From Nostoc linckia NIES-25 (GTDB lineage Bacteria > Cyanobacteriota > Cyanobacteriia > Cyanobacteriales > Nostocaceae), in NCBI RefSeq assembly GCF_002368035.1, contig NZ_AP018223.1:145072-209071 (forward strand): DNA of 64,000 nucleotides, written 5' to 3'. Shown here one piece after another: positions 45,064-53,545 of this stretch. The notes under the pieces were generated by a model. That model was not told where the DNA came from. It did not search any database and was given only the letters and a program-made list of their open reading frames with translations. The position numbers and the translations under genes were made by a program. Each line of letters starts with the position of its first letter. Position 1 is the first letter of the stretch.

Positions 45064-45999
45064 ATGATTACTGAGAATCGCACTAGCAATTCAAATAAAA
45101 ACTTGCTCGGCTTGAATGTCAAAAAATTAACAGCTAATGGACGTGCAATAAATTTGTTAAAGGGAATTTTTGCTGTTCTACCCATTACCTGGGCATTGCC
45201 TGTAGACGCTTTGCAAGTAAAAGTGGCTCCAACTAATCCTAAATTAGGGGATACACTTTCGGTAGAAATTAATTTAGATAACCCGGAGAATGGTATAAAT
45301 CCAACAGTAGCTATTGGCAAAAACACATACCCAGCGTTTGAAATTGCACCGAATCAGTATCGAGCTTTTGTTCCTACAACTCCCTTGGAAAAAGCTGGAA
45401 CTAGATCGCTTCAAGTGACAGGAGATGGTCAGGTGCAAAACTTGGCGGTGAATGTACAAAATCGCAAGTTCCCCATACAACGCATTACTTTACCACCAGG
45501 AAAAGCTGGAGTGGACGCCACTGAATATGAACTCAAGCGCGTAGCGGCTTTCAAAGCACTACAAACACCAGAAAAGTATTGGAATGGAGTATTCCTCAAA
45601 CCAAATGCAGGGCGCATGAGTACAAACTATGGTGTACGTCGCTACTATAATGGTAAATTTGCAGAGGACTACTATCATCGTGGTCTTGACTACGCTGGTG
45701 CTGCCGGTTCGCCCGTGATTGCTCCAGCCGCTGGGCGAGTTGCTTTGGTAGGTAGGGTATCCCAAGGATTTCGGATTCACGGTAACGTCGTTGGCATTGA
45801 CCACGGCCAAGGAGTAACCAGTATTTTCATGCACCTGAGTCGTATTAACGTTAAAGAAGGTGATTTTGTCAAAGCTGGTCAACTTATTGGCGCAGTAGGT
45901 TCAACAGGTGCAGCCACAGGGCCACATTTGCACTGGGGTCTATATGTCAACGGGCTATCTGTCGATCCAACACCTTGGCGAACTAAGGTCGTGAAATAG
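45064..45999 (+). CDS. M23 (LytM) peptidoglycan endopeptidase
   Basis: A 311-residue protein. It has a basic N-terminus, a hydrophobic segment near 33-49 (signal or anchor), an immunoglobulin-like beta domain (about 50-150), and a C-terminal M23 domain with zinc ligands H205 and D209 (YYHRGLDY) and H288-L-H290 (GPHLHWG). M23 enzymes cleave peptide cross-bridges of murein. The domain order matches cyanobacterial M23 proteins with an N-terminal beta domain. It stands alone, with a possible NtcA promoter upstream, which would tie it to nitrogen status or cell differentiation. Confidence 0.9.
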   Translation: MITENRTSNSNKNLLGLNVKKLTANGRAINLLKGIFAVLPITWALPVDALQVKVAPTNPKLGDTLSVEINLDNPENGINPTVAIGKNTYPAFEIAPNQYRAFVPTTPLEKAGTRSLQVTGDGQVQNLAVNVQNRKFPIQRITLPPGKAGVDATEYELKRVAAFKALQTPEKYWNGVFLKPNAGRMSTNYGVRRYYNGKFAEDYYHRGLDYAGAAGSPVIAPAAGRVALVGRVSQGFRIHGNVVGIDHGQGVTSIFMHLSRINVKEGDFVKAGQLIGAVGSTGAATGPHLHWGLYVNGLSVDPTPWRTKVVK

Positions 46000-46118
46000 T
46001 AGAGGCGGAATCGATCGCGTCTGTGTATGATTTGGATATTTTTGCCCAAAATAAGCAAAATCAATTTGGTTGATACCGTCCCTACCTTCCTTGGCTAACA
46101 TAAATGATGATAAGCGTT

Positions 46119-46664
46119 ATGAGTATCGAAAAAATTGTAGAACAAGCTCTCCAGGATGGTTATTTGACACCAGCAATGGAAGCAGAAGTCGGTAGAATCT
46201 GTGACAACGCTTCGGAACTCTCTATTGAAGAGTATATGGCGCTCGATCGCCTAATGGGTGCGCTATTGACAGGTGAGGTAGTGGCGGTACCTCGAAAACA
46301 ATTCATTAACGTCATGGAAGAATTAGTACTCACAGAAGCGATCGCCAGAGTTGCTGAAATTGAGGCTACCAGCGAAAGTTCCCTTTCCCTTGATGTTGGT
46401 GACATTGCAGCCTACGCTCTCAATCGGCTACCACCCTTGTATGCAACTACAGAAGAAGGCGCCAACTACCAGCGCCAACGCGCTCAAGTAGAACTGCAAG
46501 AACTAATTTCACAGCAAGTAAATGAAGCGATCGGTCGTTACCTAGATCGACCTAATTTCTTCCCAGAACGACAAGCCTTGGGCAAAAGCACTGGCAATGA
46601 AGCTCTCGTGCAAATTGGTGCTTTACTTAAGGCATATGCGCCTAATTTTGAGCAAAAATTATAA
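46119..46664 (+). CDS. ComFB-like late competence family protein
   Basis: A cytosolic protein of 181 residues (186 from the first ATG at 46104). The N-terminal half is helical with IVEQALQDGYLTPAMEAEVGRICDNA. The second half carries the ComFB motif: NVMEELV, then DIAAYALNRLPPLYATTEEGANYQR, which is highly conserved in cyanobacteria. Recent work describes cyanobacterial ComFB-domain proteins as c-di-GMP receptors; whether this paralogue binds is not visible here. The start at 46119 (MSIEKIVEQ) is chosen on family grounds; there is no good ribosome site for either ATG. Confidence 0.82.
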   Translation: MSIEKIVEQALQDGYLTPAMEAEVGRICDNASELSIEEYMALDRLMGALLTGEVVAVPRKQFINVMEELVLTEAIARVAEIEATSESSLSLDVGDIAAYALNRLPPLYATTEEGANYQRQRAQVELQELISQQVNEAIGRYLDRPNFFPERQALGKSTGNEALVQIGALLKAYAPNFEQKL

Positions 46665-46691
46665 TTTTAAGAGTCATTGCTCATCGATCGT

Positions 46692-46965
46692 TTCCAAAAA
46701 GGACAAACCGCAAAGTCTGGGCGCTGGCTTCCAGCAAACAGATGCCACTTGCTTTCAGCCGGAAGACCCTAGTCCAGCAGTGGCTCAACTTTGTAACATA
46801 GGACAAATTACAAAACACAAAGTCTGAGTGTCGGCTTTTGACACTCAGACTTTTTAAAAGGCACAAAACGCAAATTTTGGGCGCTGGCTTCCAGCCAACA
46901 GATGCCACTTGCTTTAAGCCAGGAGACCTTAGTCGAGCAGTAGCTCAACTTTGTAACCGAGGATG
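46692..46965. ncRNA. Two ~105-bp imperfect direct repeats with a terminator between; candidate RNA
   Basis: Copy 1 (about 46697-46804) and copy 2 (about 46862-46965) share GGGCGCTGGCTTCCAGC, AACAGATGCCACTTGCTT and CTCAACTTTGTAAC blocks. In each, GCTGG/CCAGC is a small hairpin. GCCACTTGCT can pair with AGCAGTGGC further on (copy 1 fully, copy 2 with one mismatch). A strong hairpin with a T tail lies between the copies. This could be a pair of small RNAs or merely a dispersed repeat. Confidence 0.35.
46819..46855 (+). terminator. Strong rho-independent terminator
   Basis: AAAGTCTGAGTGTC (46819-46832) and GACACTCAGACTTT (46840-46853) form a perfect 14-bp stem with a seven-base loop, followed by further Ts. 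It lies about 155 bp past the ComFB-like gene. Confidence 0.75.
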
Positions 46966-47007
46966 AAGAAAAAATAACCAATGCCCTGTTTGGCCAATGC
47001 CCTTAAC

Positions 47008-48039
47008 TCAATCACGCACTAACACAGTTGTTCCTAAACTGACTTGCTCGTACAATAATCTGACATCAGAATTACGCATTCTTAAGCAACCGTGAGATAC
47101 AGCCGTTCCCAGCAGGTCAATATCCGGCGTCCCATGAAAGCCAATTTCATTCCGTCCATCTGACCAAAAGCCAATCCATCTATCTCCCAAAGGACTATTT
47201 GTACCCGACTGAAATACTTTGCCAGTAATCGGGTGACGCCAGACTGGAAAATGTCGCATGTGCATTACTTGGAAAGAACCCGTCGGTGTTTCCCAACCTT
47301 CCTTACCTATAGCTATTGGGTAGCTGGCTATTACCTCGTCTCCTGCGTATACGTAGGTACGGCGATCGCTTAAATCAACCACCACTTTTGTTTTACCAGA
47401 TACTAGCTTATTAGATGGTATTTGTTGTGCTGAAGCTTGAGGCCATAGAGCTTTAGGCCAACTGTCCACAATTGGATTTTGTGTTTCTGCTTGTGCCACT
47501 AGCCGCGTGTTGGTTGGGGGTTCTGTGGGATTAGCTATATTTTTTTTAATTGTTTGGGACTTAGTTTCAGACTTCAACGCAGAAGGCTTGAGTGTAAAAG
47601 CTATTGGCTGAGTTACTTTAGGTAGATTTTTCTTAATTTTTTTTGACTTAGTTTGAGCCTTGAGTCTAGAAGAGCTACGAACTGTTGCTTTAGCTACGTT
47701 CTTTTTAATTTTTTTCGACTGAGAACTAGACTTAACAGCTGAAGACTTTGATGTTAACTTCCTTTCAACAGTTGAGCCTTGGACGTTTTCAACAGGAGGC
47801 ATAGATGCGCCCAGCGCAACTTGGCCTAAACTCACCTGTGAGAAATTCTTCTTATAGGCTTCCTCTGGGCGGCTTCCTTGAGGGTTGTTTAGGCTAGAGC
47901 CTTGCCGCATCGAAGCAGATGCAGACTTTTCAAACTGCCGTTGTGCCGTAGTAATGCGCCAATGCACAGCTAAAGACAAAAATGCTGTGCCAAAACAAAG
48001 CAACATTACCATACGCCCTACAGATTCATTTTTTACCAT
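47008..48039 (-). CDS. L,D-transpeptidase (YkuD family)
   Basis: A 343-residue protein with an N-terminal membrane segment (about 10-27). A long basic, low-complexity linker (about 85-180) contains several SQTIKKN/KSKKIKKN repeats. The C-terminal YkuD domain starts at KVVVDLSDRRTYVY (about 218) with the active-site motif S315-H-G-C318-L-R-M. Such enzymes form 3-3 cross-links in peptidoglycan or attach proteins to it. FHGTPD and TPTGSF segments match the family. The lysine-rich linker may bind wall polymers, which is inference. Single gene. Confidence 0.92.
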   Translation of the reverse strand: MVKNESVGRMVMLLCFGTAFLSLAVHWRITTAQRQFEKSASASMRQGSSLNNPQGSRPEEAYKKNFSQVSLGQVALGASMPPVENVQGSTVERKLTSKSSAVKSSSQSKKIKKNVAKATVRSSSRLKAQTKSKKIKKNLPKVTQPIAFTLKPSALKSETKSQTIKKNIANPTEPPTNTRLVAQAETQNPIVDSWPKALWPQASAQQIPSNKLVSGKTKVVVDLSDRRTYVYAGDEVIASYPIAIGKEGWETPTGSFQVMHMRHFPVWRHPITGKVFQSGTNSPLGDRWIGFWSDGRNEIGFHGTPDIDLLGTAVSHGCLRMRNSDVRLLYEQVSLGTTVLVRD

Positions 48040-48315
48040 TGCTATTGCCTATTGTTTATCCCTGACGTATCCAACCGAAGAATTGGATGGCTTCATCATC
48101 CGATCGCTAAAAATTTATCAATACTTATCACTTCTGTTATAAATCTGCCAATAGCTCTGGGCAAACTAAGGCTATACGCGTCCCAGCAACAAAAATTTAA
48201 GCGAGGAATCTGATTCCTCCAAAGTTCAGGAGGTCGTAAGCCTCTACTCGGACTTTCTGGCACAACTTTGGAAATGCAGCAATCAATTATTAATGGTGTG
48301 GGTGGGAGAAAAACT

Positions 48316-48468
48316 ATGTTTGAAAAACTATTCCTAGCAGTCACGATTACATTTTCCCTCAATTTCTTTTTTCAAGTTCACTTACCAGAACAAAATAACA
48401 CTGGTGCTAGTTACGGGGTACAACCAGAACAATCAGCAACTATTCTGGTAAGAAAATCAAAAAAATAA
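48316..48468 (+). CDS. Possible 50-residue exported or membrane peptide
   Basis: A frame from ATG 48316 with a hydrophobic N-terminal stretch (LFLAVTITFSLNFFF), a polar middle and a basic RKSKK tail. A GGGAGA sequence lies nine bases before the ATG. No homologue recognised. It lies between the divergent L,D-transpeptidase and the sigma factor, so it could be a genuine miniprotein or chance. Confidence 0.35.
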   Translation: MFEKLFLAVTITFSLNFFFQVHLPEQNNTGASYGVQPEQSATILVRKSKK

Positions 48469-48836
48469 ACCACCATCATCGCCACCAGAGCAACCCAACT
48501 TCTAAAGATTATTGCCTAAATTTTAAAGGTATCAAGAAGTCAGAATTACAAAATTTTCATCTTCATCCTTATAACCAAATTTAATTATCTCGATCAAGCG
48601 TATATACCCAGTTGCTAAAAGTAACAAAATGTGCTCCCTTAACATACCTTTGTTAACTCATGGGTAACACAGAAACATCCAAGTAGTATAAGGAGAAACA
48701 GGTTCTTTTTACTGCTATAAATTTAGCCAAACTTTTGTGCCTCAGTGTTCCAGTCATAAATCCGTCACCTTAGCAAGGAACTTGTGTCCTATTAGCAGGT
48801 CTAATAGAAAGGGATGATTTAGAGCCAGTACGATCT

Positions 48837-49493
48837 ATGAGTCAGTCGATTACTGTATCCTGGTCAACGGTTGATGCAAAGTATCCAGAAGCATCAGTGC
48901 AAGTTGACAAACTTCCTAACCACGATTTAATTTTGCGTTGTCAAGCAGGACTGCGCCCGGATCGTGCTGCGTTTGCGGAACTATTGCGCCGCTATCAAAC
49001 CCAAGTAGATAGGGTTTTATACCATTTAGCTCCAGATTGGCCTGACAGAGCTGATTTGGCTCAAGAAGTTTGGATTCGAGTGTATCGGAATATTAACCGC
49101 TTACAAGAGCCGGCTAAATTCCGGGGCTGGTTAAGCCGCATTGCAACCAACTTATTTTACGATGAGTTGCGGAAACGCAAGCGGATTGTAAGTCCCTTAT
49201 CACTCGATGCCCCCCGCTCAGTAGAGGATGGCGAGATGGATTGGGAAATTGCTGGTGATACCCCAGGACCTGAAGAAGAACTAACAACCAGAGAATTTTA
49301 CGAACAACTACGGGAAGCGATCGCGGATTTACCAGAGGTATTTCGTACTACTATTGTCCTGAGAGAAATTGAAGGCATGGCATACGAAGAAATTGCTGAA
49401 ATTACTGGAGTTTCCTTGGGAACTGTCAAATCAAGAATCGCCAGAGCGAGATCCAGATTGCAAGCTCAGTTGCAAAACTATCTAGACTCCTAA
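48837..49493 (+). CDS. sigG: ECF-type RNA polymerase sigma factor (SigG-like)
   Basis: A 218-residue group 4 (ECF) sigma factor. Region 2 (about 45-121) contains DRADLAQEVWIRVYRNINRL and the -10 recognition helix around RGWLSRIATNLFYDELRKRKR. Region 4 (about 155-213) ends with the helix-turn-helix EIAEITGVSLGTVKSRIARARSRL. A membrane anti-sigma gene follows 157 bp downstream on the same strand, the usual arrangement. Length and sequence style match cyanobacterial SigG, which is linked to envelope stress; the symbol is by resemblance. Confidence 0.9.
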   Translation: MSQSITVSWSTVDAKYPEASVQVDKLPNHDLILRCQAGLRPDRAAFAELLRRYQTQVDRVLYHLAPDWPDRADLAQEVWIRVYRNINRLQEPAKFRGWLSRIATNLFYDELRKRKRIVSPLSLDAPRSVEDGEMDWEIAGDTPGPEEELTTREFYEQLREAIADLPEVFRTTIVLREIEGMAYEEIAEITGVSLGTVKSRIARARSRLQAQLQNYLDS

Positions 49494-49650
49494 TTTACAG
49501 TACTTTACCTCTGCCCAATGGCAGAATTTAAGCATTGATTAAGAATTACCACAAAGATGTAGAATACTTCCGCCATTAGGAGGAAAATTGAGTAATTTTT
49601 CCAAATTTCCGGTTCGCTTTACCCGTGTATGAATTGGTAATAATGTTAAG

Positions 49651-50268
49651 ATGACTACTGATTCTCAGTTTAACGATCGTTCCCACTTACAACTTCCTGA
49701 AGATTTGTCAGAAGGAATGGCTGAGTATACCAATGAATCAACGGGTTTTATGGATATGGTGAAGCGCGATCGCTTCGAGTTATTAAGTGCTTATCTCGAT
49801 GGTGAAGTCACAGCTGCCGAACGCAGGCAAGTGGAAGAATGGCTGGCCAGCGATCCCTCAGTTCAATGCTTGTATGCCCGACTGTTAAAGCTAAGGCAAG
49901 GCTTACGGACTCTGCCAGTGCCGACAGCCCAACAGTCGCCAGAAGTAACAACAAAGCAAGTATTGACGCGTTTGCGCCGACGTTCTCGCTTAAACTGGAT
50001 GGTTGGAAGCGCAGCCGCCGCGGCTTGTCTAATTGGTGCAGTATCTGGCTTAGTACCTGGTAACGGTTCGAGAACACCGCAACTGGCACAACGACCACAA
50101 ATACAGCCAGTACAAACGTCGTCGGAATCTGTAGTACCTCCTTCCTCGCTAATGGTGGGACTAAATAACCCAGTAATTGAAATTCCGAAAGCAGCAGTAG
50201 CTTCTCCAGAAAATTCAATTTATCAGATACCGCTCCAACGCCAAGACTCCAGAGACGACATAAATTAA
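49651..50268 (+). CDS. Membrane anti-sigma factor paired with the ECF sigma
   Basis: A 205-residue single-pass protein. The N-terminal anti-sigma domain (about 38-90) has FELLSAYLDGEVTAAERRQVEEWLASDPS, the sequence style of the zinc-finger anti-sigma group. It lacks the H-x3-C-x2-C zinc motif; only one Cys (SVQCLYARL) remains, so it is a zinc-free variant. One membrane helix lies at about 114-136. The C-terminal periplasmic tail is Pro/Gln rich. It presumably holds the upstream sigma at the membrane until regulated proteolysis. Confidence 0.87.
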   Translation: MTTDSQFNDRSHLQLPEDLSEGMAEYTNESTGFMDMVKRDRFELLSAYLDGEVTAAERRQVEEWLASDPSVQCLYARLLKLRQGLRTLPVPTAQQSPEVTTKQVLTRLRRRSRLNWMVGSAAAAACLIGAVSGLVPGNGSRTPQLAQRPQIQPVQTSSESVVPPSSLMVGLNNPVIEIPKAAVASPENSIYQIPLQRQDSRDDIN

Positions 50269-50388
50269 TTAATCGCAAAGTTAACAGATAATAAGTTTAC
50301 CTTGCAGTTAGACAAAGCCACTCCGCCAACCGTCAGGTTGGAGGACGCCTCCTAACTGGTCAACTCACTTTAAACTCATTAAGTAAAC

Positions 50389-50688
50389 TCAAGCCCAACC
50401 CAGAGAAAGGCACGCTCCCTGATAAACCTCGATAGTTTTTCGGCTATAAAGGTTTTCTGACACGTCTCTAGCGGGGTGGTAACCTTCCAATACATCTAGC
50501 TGATTTAAAATTGCTGGGTTGGCAAAAGAAAGTAAATATCCGTAGACTTGGCTATCTCCCAGCGTCATCGCTGGGTAGCCCATCGGCAAAGCAAACAATT
50601 TGCCTTTTACAAAAGCTTTTTTGGCATCTACGATTTTGCCAGCACAAAATCTTTTATAGTTAGCTTCACCTCGTTTCTGGACTTTAGA
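50389..50688 (-). pseudogene. Truncated gamma-glutamylcyclotransferase-family gene
   Basis: Reading leftward, the frame encodes GEANYKRFCAGKIV, then KGKLFALPMGYPAMTLGD, VYGYLLSF and LDVLEGYHP, typical of the GGCT/AIG2 fold. The opening strand with the VYGTLKPG substrate loop is absent, because a TAG precedes the homologous part. The frame also stops at LSLGWA, where the family normally continues. No start codon precedes the conserved part. Both ends are therefore lost and the gene is probably dead. Confidence 0.7.
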
Positions 50689-50879
50689 CTAAAGAAGAGC
50701 GAACGCCAGGTAGTAGCTGTGCAAAAAAAAGAAAGGAATGCCTATAATCACAAACACCCCAGTAACGGAAGATGAAAAAAGCACAACCAATTTTCATCAA
50801 TCGCTATGGATGTTTTTGCATAGTTAAGAGAATTCCGTCAAGCAGCATACCAATGTTTGTGTAGAGCAGAGGATGTGGT

Positions 50880-51166
50880 AAGTAGAAACACTAAATTAAA
50901 CTAAAAAAGAGGTTGCTGGGTTTCGACTCCGCGGAAGTTGAATCTCGACTTCTCTACGAGACGCTACGCGAACGCTCGATTACCGCGTAGTCGAAACTCA
51001 ATCCTCGTCTTCTCAGGGTTCGAGCATTGAGCGTACCCTACCCTTCTCCTAACGGAGACGCTCTTGCTAGCTTGCTTCCACGGAGTGGTACGGGAACGCC
51101 AAGGGCGAACGGGATCTTGCTTGGCGTAGCGTCTCCCTTTGGGAGAAGTCGAAATGCGTCTTCTAA
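50880..51166. repeat. Dispersed repeat R1, copy 2 (inverted, longer)
   Basis: The reverse complement aligns with 8974-9170, from TAGAAGACGCATTTCGAC through the GGTAATCGAGCG and TCGAGATTCAACTTCCGCG blocks to TTTAATTTAGT. It carries extra inserts, including several GGAGACGC/GCGTCTCC palindromes (51050-51150). Confidence 0.75.
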
Positions 51167-51191
51167 ATAATTGTGTCCACCTACTTATTTG

Positions 51192-51311
51192 CAGGACTTA
51201 CGCAATATCTGACTGAAAACCTTATTCAAGCGTAGCGGTAATTCATGTAGACGCGGAGCGGCTTCCCGCAGGGTATTACCGCTACTTTCGTTATCTTTTG
51301 CGTAAGTCCTG
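51192..51311. mobile_element. MITE-like element, family B, intact 120-bp copy
   Basis: Perfect terminal inverted repeats CAGGACTTACGCAA/TTGCGTAAGTCCTG and a perfect 5-bp TSD, ATTTG (51187-51191 and 51312-51316). It is nearly identical inside to 25209-25328, which has a different TSD, so the two are independent insertions. Confidence 0.93.
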
Positions 51312-51506
51312 ATTTGAATTGATGGATGCAATATTGCTCCGAGCAAAAACCTGCTTAATTTCTAATTTTTTTAATTTTTCTTTTTGCTTGTGCTCAACTC
51401 ACCATCCTGAGTGATTTTGTCCTTTTTAGTCTCAAGTCCAGCATTAAAATGTAAAATCCCACAACCAATAGGCGTGGGACTGGCTCAAGTAAGTTTTTTG
51501 CCAATT

Positions 51507-52295
51507 TTACATTTGATCCAATTGTTTGCGTAGGGAATCTAACTCGGCATCAACCACATCATTAGACTTAGGAGCAGCGGTTTGTTGTTGGGGTGGCTGT
51601 TGGGGCGGTAGTTGGGGTTGACTTACTGGAGCTGCTGGTGGTAACATTTGCGCTTTCAAAGCAGCTAATTCATCATCAACATCACTACCAGATTCCAACT
51701 GGGCAAATTGACTTTCTAAATCGGTACTTGCCAACTCTCCTGCTGACTGGGCGCGGGCTTCTTGCATTAAGACTTTTTCTTCCATCCGCTCGAAGGCAGC
51801 CATCGCACTGCTGGTATTCATGCCACGTACCATACCTTGGAGTTGTTCTTGGGCTTTGGCAGTGGTGATCCGAGCTTTGAGCATTTCTTTCTTGGTCTTA
51901 GCCTCAGAAATTTTGCTTTCCAGCTGGATGAGGTTGCGCTTGAGGGTTTCAACTTGAGTGCTTTGTTGATCTAAGCTGGCTTTGAGGGATGCGCTGGTGT
52001 CAGTATAAGTCTTCTTGCGCTCTAGAGCTTGTCTTGCGAGGTTTTCATCACCTTTTTGCAGTGCCAGTTGGGCATTGCGTTGCCACTTATTAATTTCATT
52101 TTGAGCATCAGTATACTGTTTATCAGTGCGTTTTTGGGCGGCGATCGCCTGGGCTACTCCCTGACGCAGTTGAACCAAGTCTTCCTGCATTTCCAGGATG
52201 GCTTGCTCTAGCATTTTTTCCGGATCTTCGGCTTTGTTTACTAGATCGTTGAGGTTAGCACTAACAACTCGTTTAATGCGATCGAATAATCCCAT
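51507..52295 (-). CDS. vipp1: IM30/Vipp1-like PspA-family membrane-remodelling protein
   Basis: A 262-residue ESCRT-III-like helical protein that assembles into rings on thylakoid or plasma membranes. The N-terminal amphipathic helix MGLFDRIKRVVSANLNDLV is followed by the long coiled-coil hairpin (about 25-150). A flexible Pro/Gln-rich linker (about 215-242) leads to a short C-terminal helix (VDAELDSLRKQLDQM). That extra helix distinguishes Vipp1 from PspA. A second paralogue without it lies 163 bp upstream on the same strand. Confidence 0.9.
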   Translation of the reverse strand: MGLFDRIKRVVSANLNDLVNKAEDPEKMLEQAILEMQEDLVQLRQGVAQAIAAQKRTDKQYTDAQNEINKWQRNAQLALQKGDENLARQALERKKTYTDTSASLKASLDQQSTQVETLKRNLIQLESKISEAKTKKEMLKARITTAKAQEQLQGMVRGMNTSSAMAAFERMEEKVLMQEARAQSAGELASTDLESQFAQLESGSDVDDELAALKAQMLPPAAPVSQPQLPPQQPPQQQTAAPKSNDVVDAELDSLRKQLDQM

Positions 52296-52458
52296 AACTT
52301 TGTTTTTCCTTGTTTTGGTTTACGCTCTTTGTTGGACAGTTAGCTTTTTTACTTTTTAATAGCTACCTATTTCAATGTAATCTTTCCAGTTTAGATCGGT
52401 ACCTCCCAACAACTCTTAATTGTTAAGATATCTCGAAGCTGTGGCAATTCACCCAACT

Positions 52459-53214
52459 TTAAGAGTCTTGTGTTTTGGGTAGCTGCTGTTGGGGAGGCTG
52501 CTCGATTTTTTGGTTGTCTTCCAAGAGGCGGTTGTTGGGTTGCGTGTTTTCTGCCTCATTTAAAACTTGCACCTTCATGGCTGCCAATTCGGCATCTACA
52601 TCATTAGTAGATTCCAACGACGCGAATTGTGTTTCCAAATCATCGCCACTAAGTTGAGCGATCGCTTCTGATTTTGCCTCAATCTGTAAAACTTTTTCTT
52701 CCATCCGCTCAAAAGCGTTGAGACTGCTGGTAGCAGAAACTCCGCCGAGCATTTCTTGTAAGCGATAAGAGGCTTCGGCAGAACGGGCGCGAGCGATATA
52801 CATATCTTTTTTAGTTTTCGCCTCGCCAATTTTTAACTCTAGCGATCGCATATCCTTTTTTAGCCTAGCCACTATCTCATTTTGTTGTTCTATCTGGTTA
52901 GAAAGGGCTTTTGTAGTTTCTTTATAAGCTTGACGTTTAGTTAAAGCTTCCCGTGCTAAGACTTCATTGCCTTGTCGCAGTGCTAGCTGGGCGCGGCGAT
53001 ACCATTCTTCTGCCTGGGATTGGGCAGCAGCAGCTTGTCGTTCAGTGCGTTTTTGGGTGGCGATCGCTTGTGCTACACCTTGACGTAACCGCACCAAATT
53101 TTCCTGCATCTCCATGACAGTTTGCTCCAGAATCTTTTCTGGATCTTCGGCACTGCCTATCAAACTATTGAAGTTAGCGCGAATCACCCGCAGGATACGC
53201 TTAATTAACTCCAT
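52459..53214 (-). CDS. PspA-like paralogue of the adjacent IM30
   Basis: A 251-residue PspA/IM30-family protein with the same amphipathic helix (MELIKRILRVIRANFNSLIG) and coiled-coil core, including EDPEKILEQTVMEMQENLVRLRQGVAQAI. It ends in a Gln/Pro-rich tail without the Vipp1 C-terminal helix. In bacteria PspA counters membrane stress and proton leakage. It lies upstream of the vipp1-like gene on the same strand, so the pair arose by duplication and may be co-transcribed. Confidence 0.88.
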   Translation of the reverse strand: MELIKRILRVIRANFNSLIGSAEDPEKILEQTVMEMQENLVRLRQGVAQAIATQKRTERQAAAAQSQAEEWYRRAQLALRQGNEVLAREALTKRQAYKETTKALSNQIEQQNEIVARLKKDMRSLELKIGEAKTKKDMYIARARSAEASYRLQEMLGGVSATSSLNAFERMEEKVLQIEAKSEAIAQLSGDDLETQFASLESTNDVDAELAAMKVQVLNEAENTQPNNRLLEDNQKIEQPPQQQLPKTQDS

Positions 53215-53545
53215 CTCTGCTCTCCATTCACGAAACTCACTAGTGAGTGCTGACTGTTGAGTGCTAAATACTCAGTACTCTTCAGAAATGAGAGGGAGTG
53301 GGTAGAGACGCCATTAACTCTTGTGTGTAGGGAGTGGGCAAAGAAGGTGTTTGTTTCATTCATAACGAGCGGCGATCGCCGCTAGTCGAACGCTCCTAAG
53401 TATAAGTATTTTTGTAGTAGCGTACTAAACAACCAAGATTTTATATCTCCTATCATCTCCACTCCGTAAAAGTGATTAATCGAGTCTAGCCACTCCTACT
53501 CCCCACTTAGCACCGTTATCTCATGGTATCGTACATTTTTACGAC
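53215..53545. other. Intergenic spacer
   Basis: A 330-bp spacer with short direct motifs (GAGTGCT, CTCACTAGTGAG). No gene or clear terminator. Confidence 0.35.

Noticed and set aside
46692..46965. Identification of the tandem repeats as NsiR1
   Set aside because: The locus is not next to hetF, units are longer and only two, and I cannot match the sequence.
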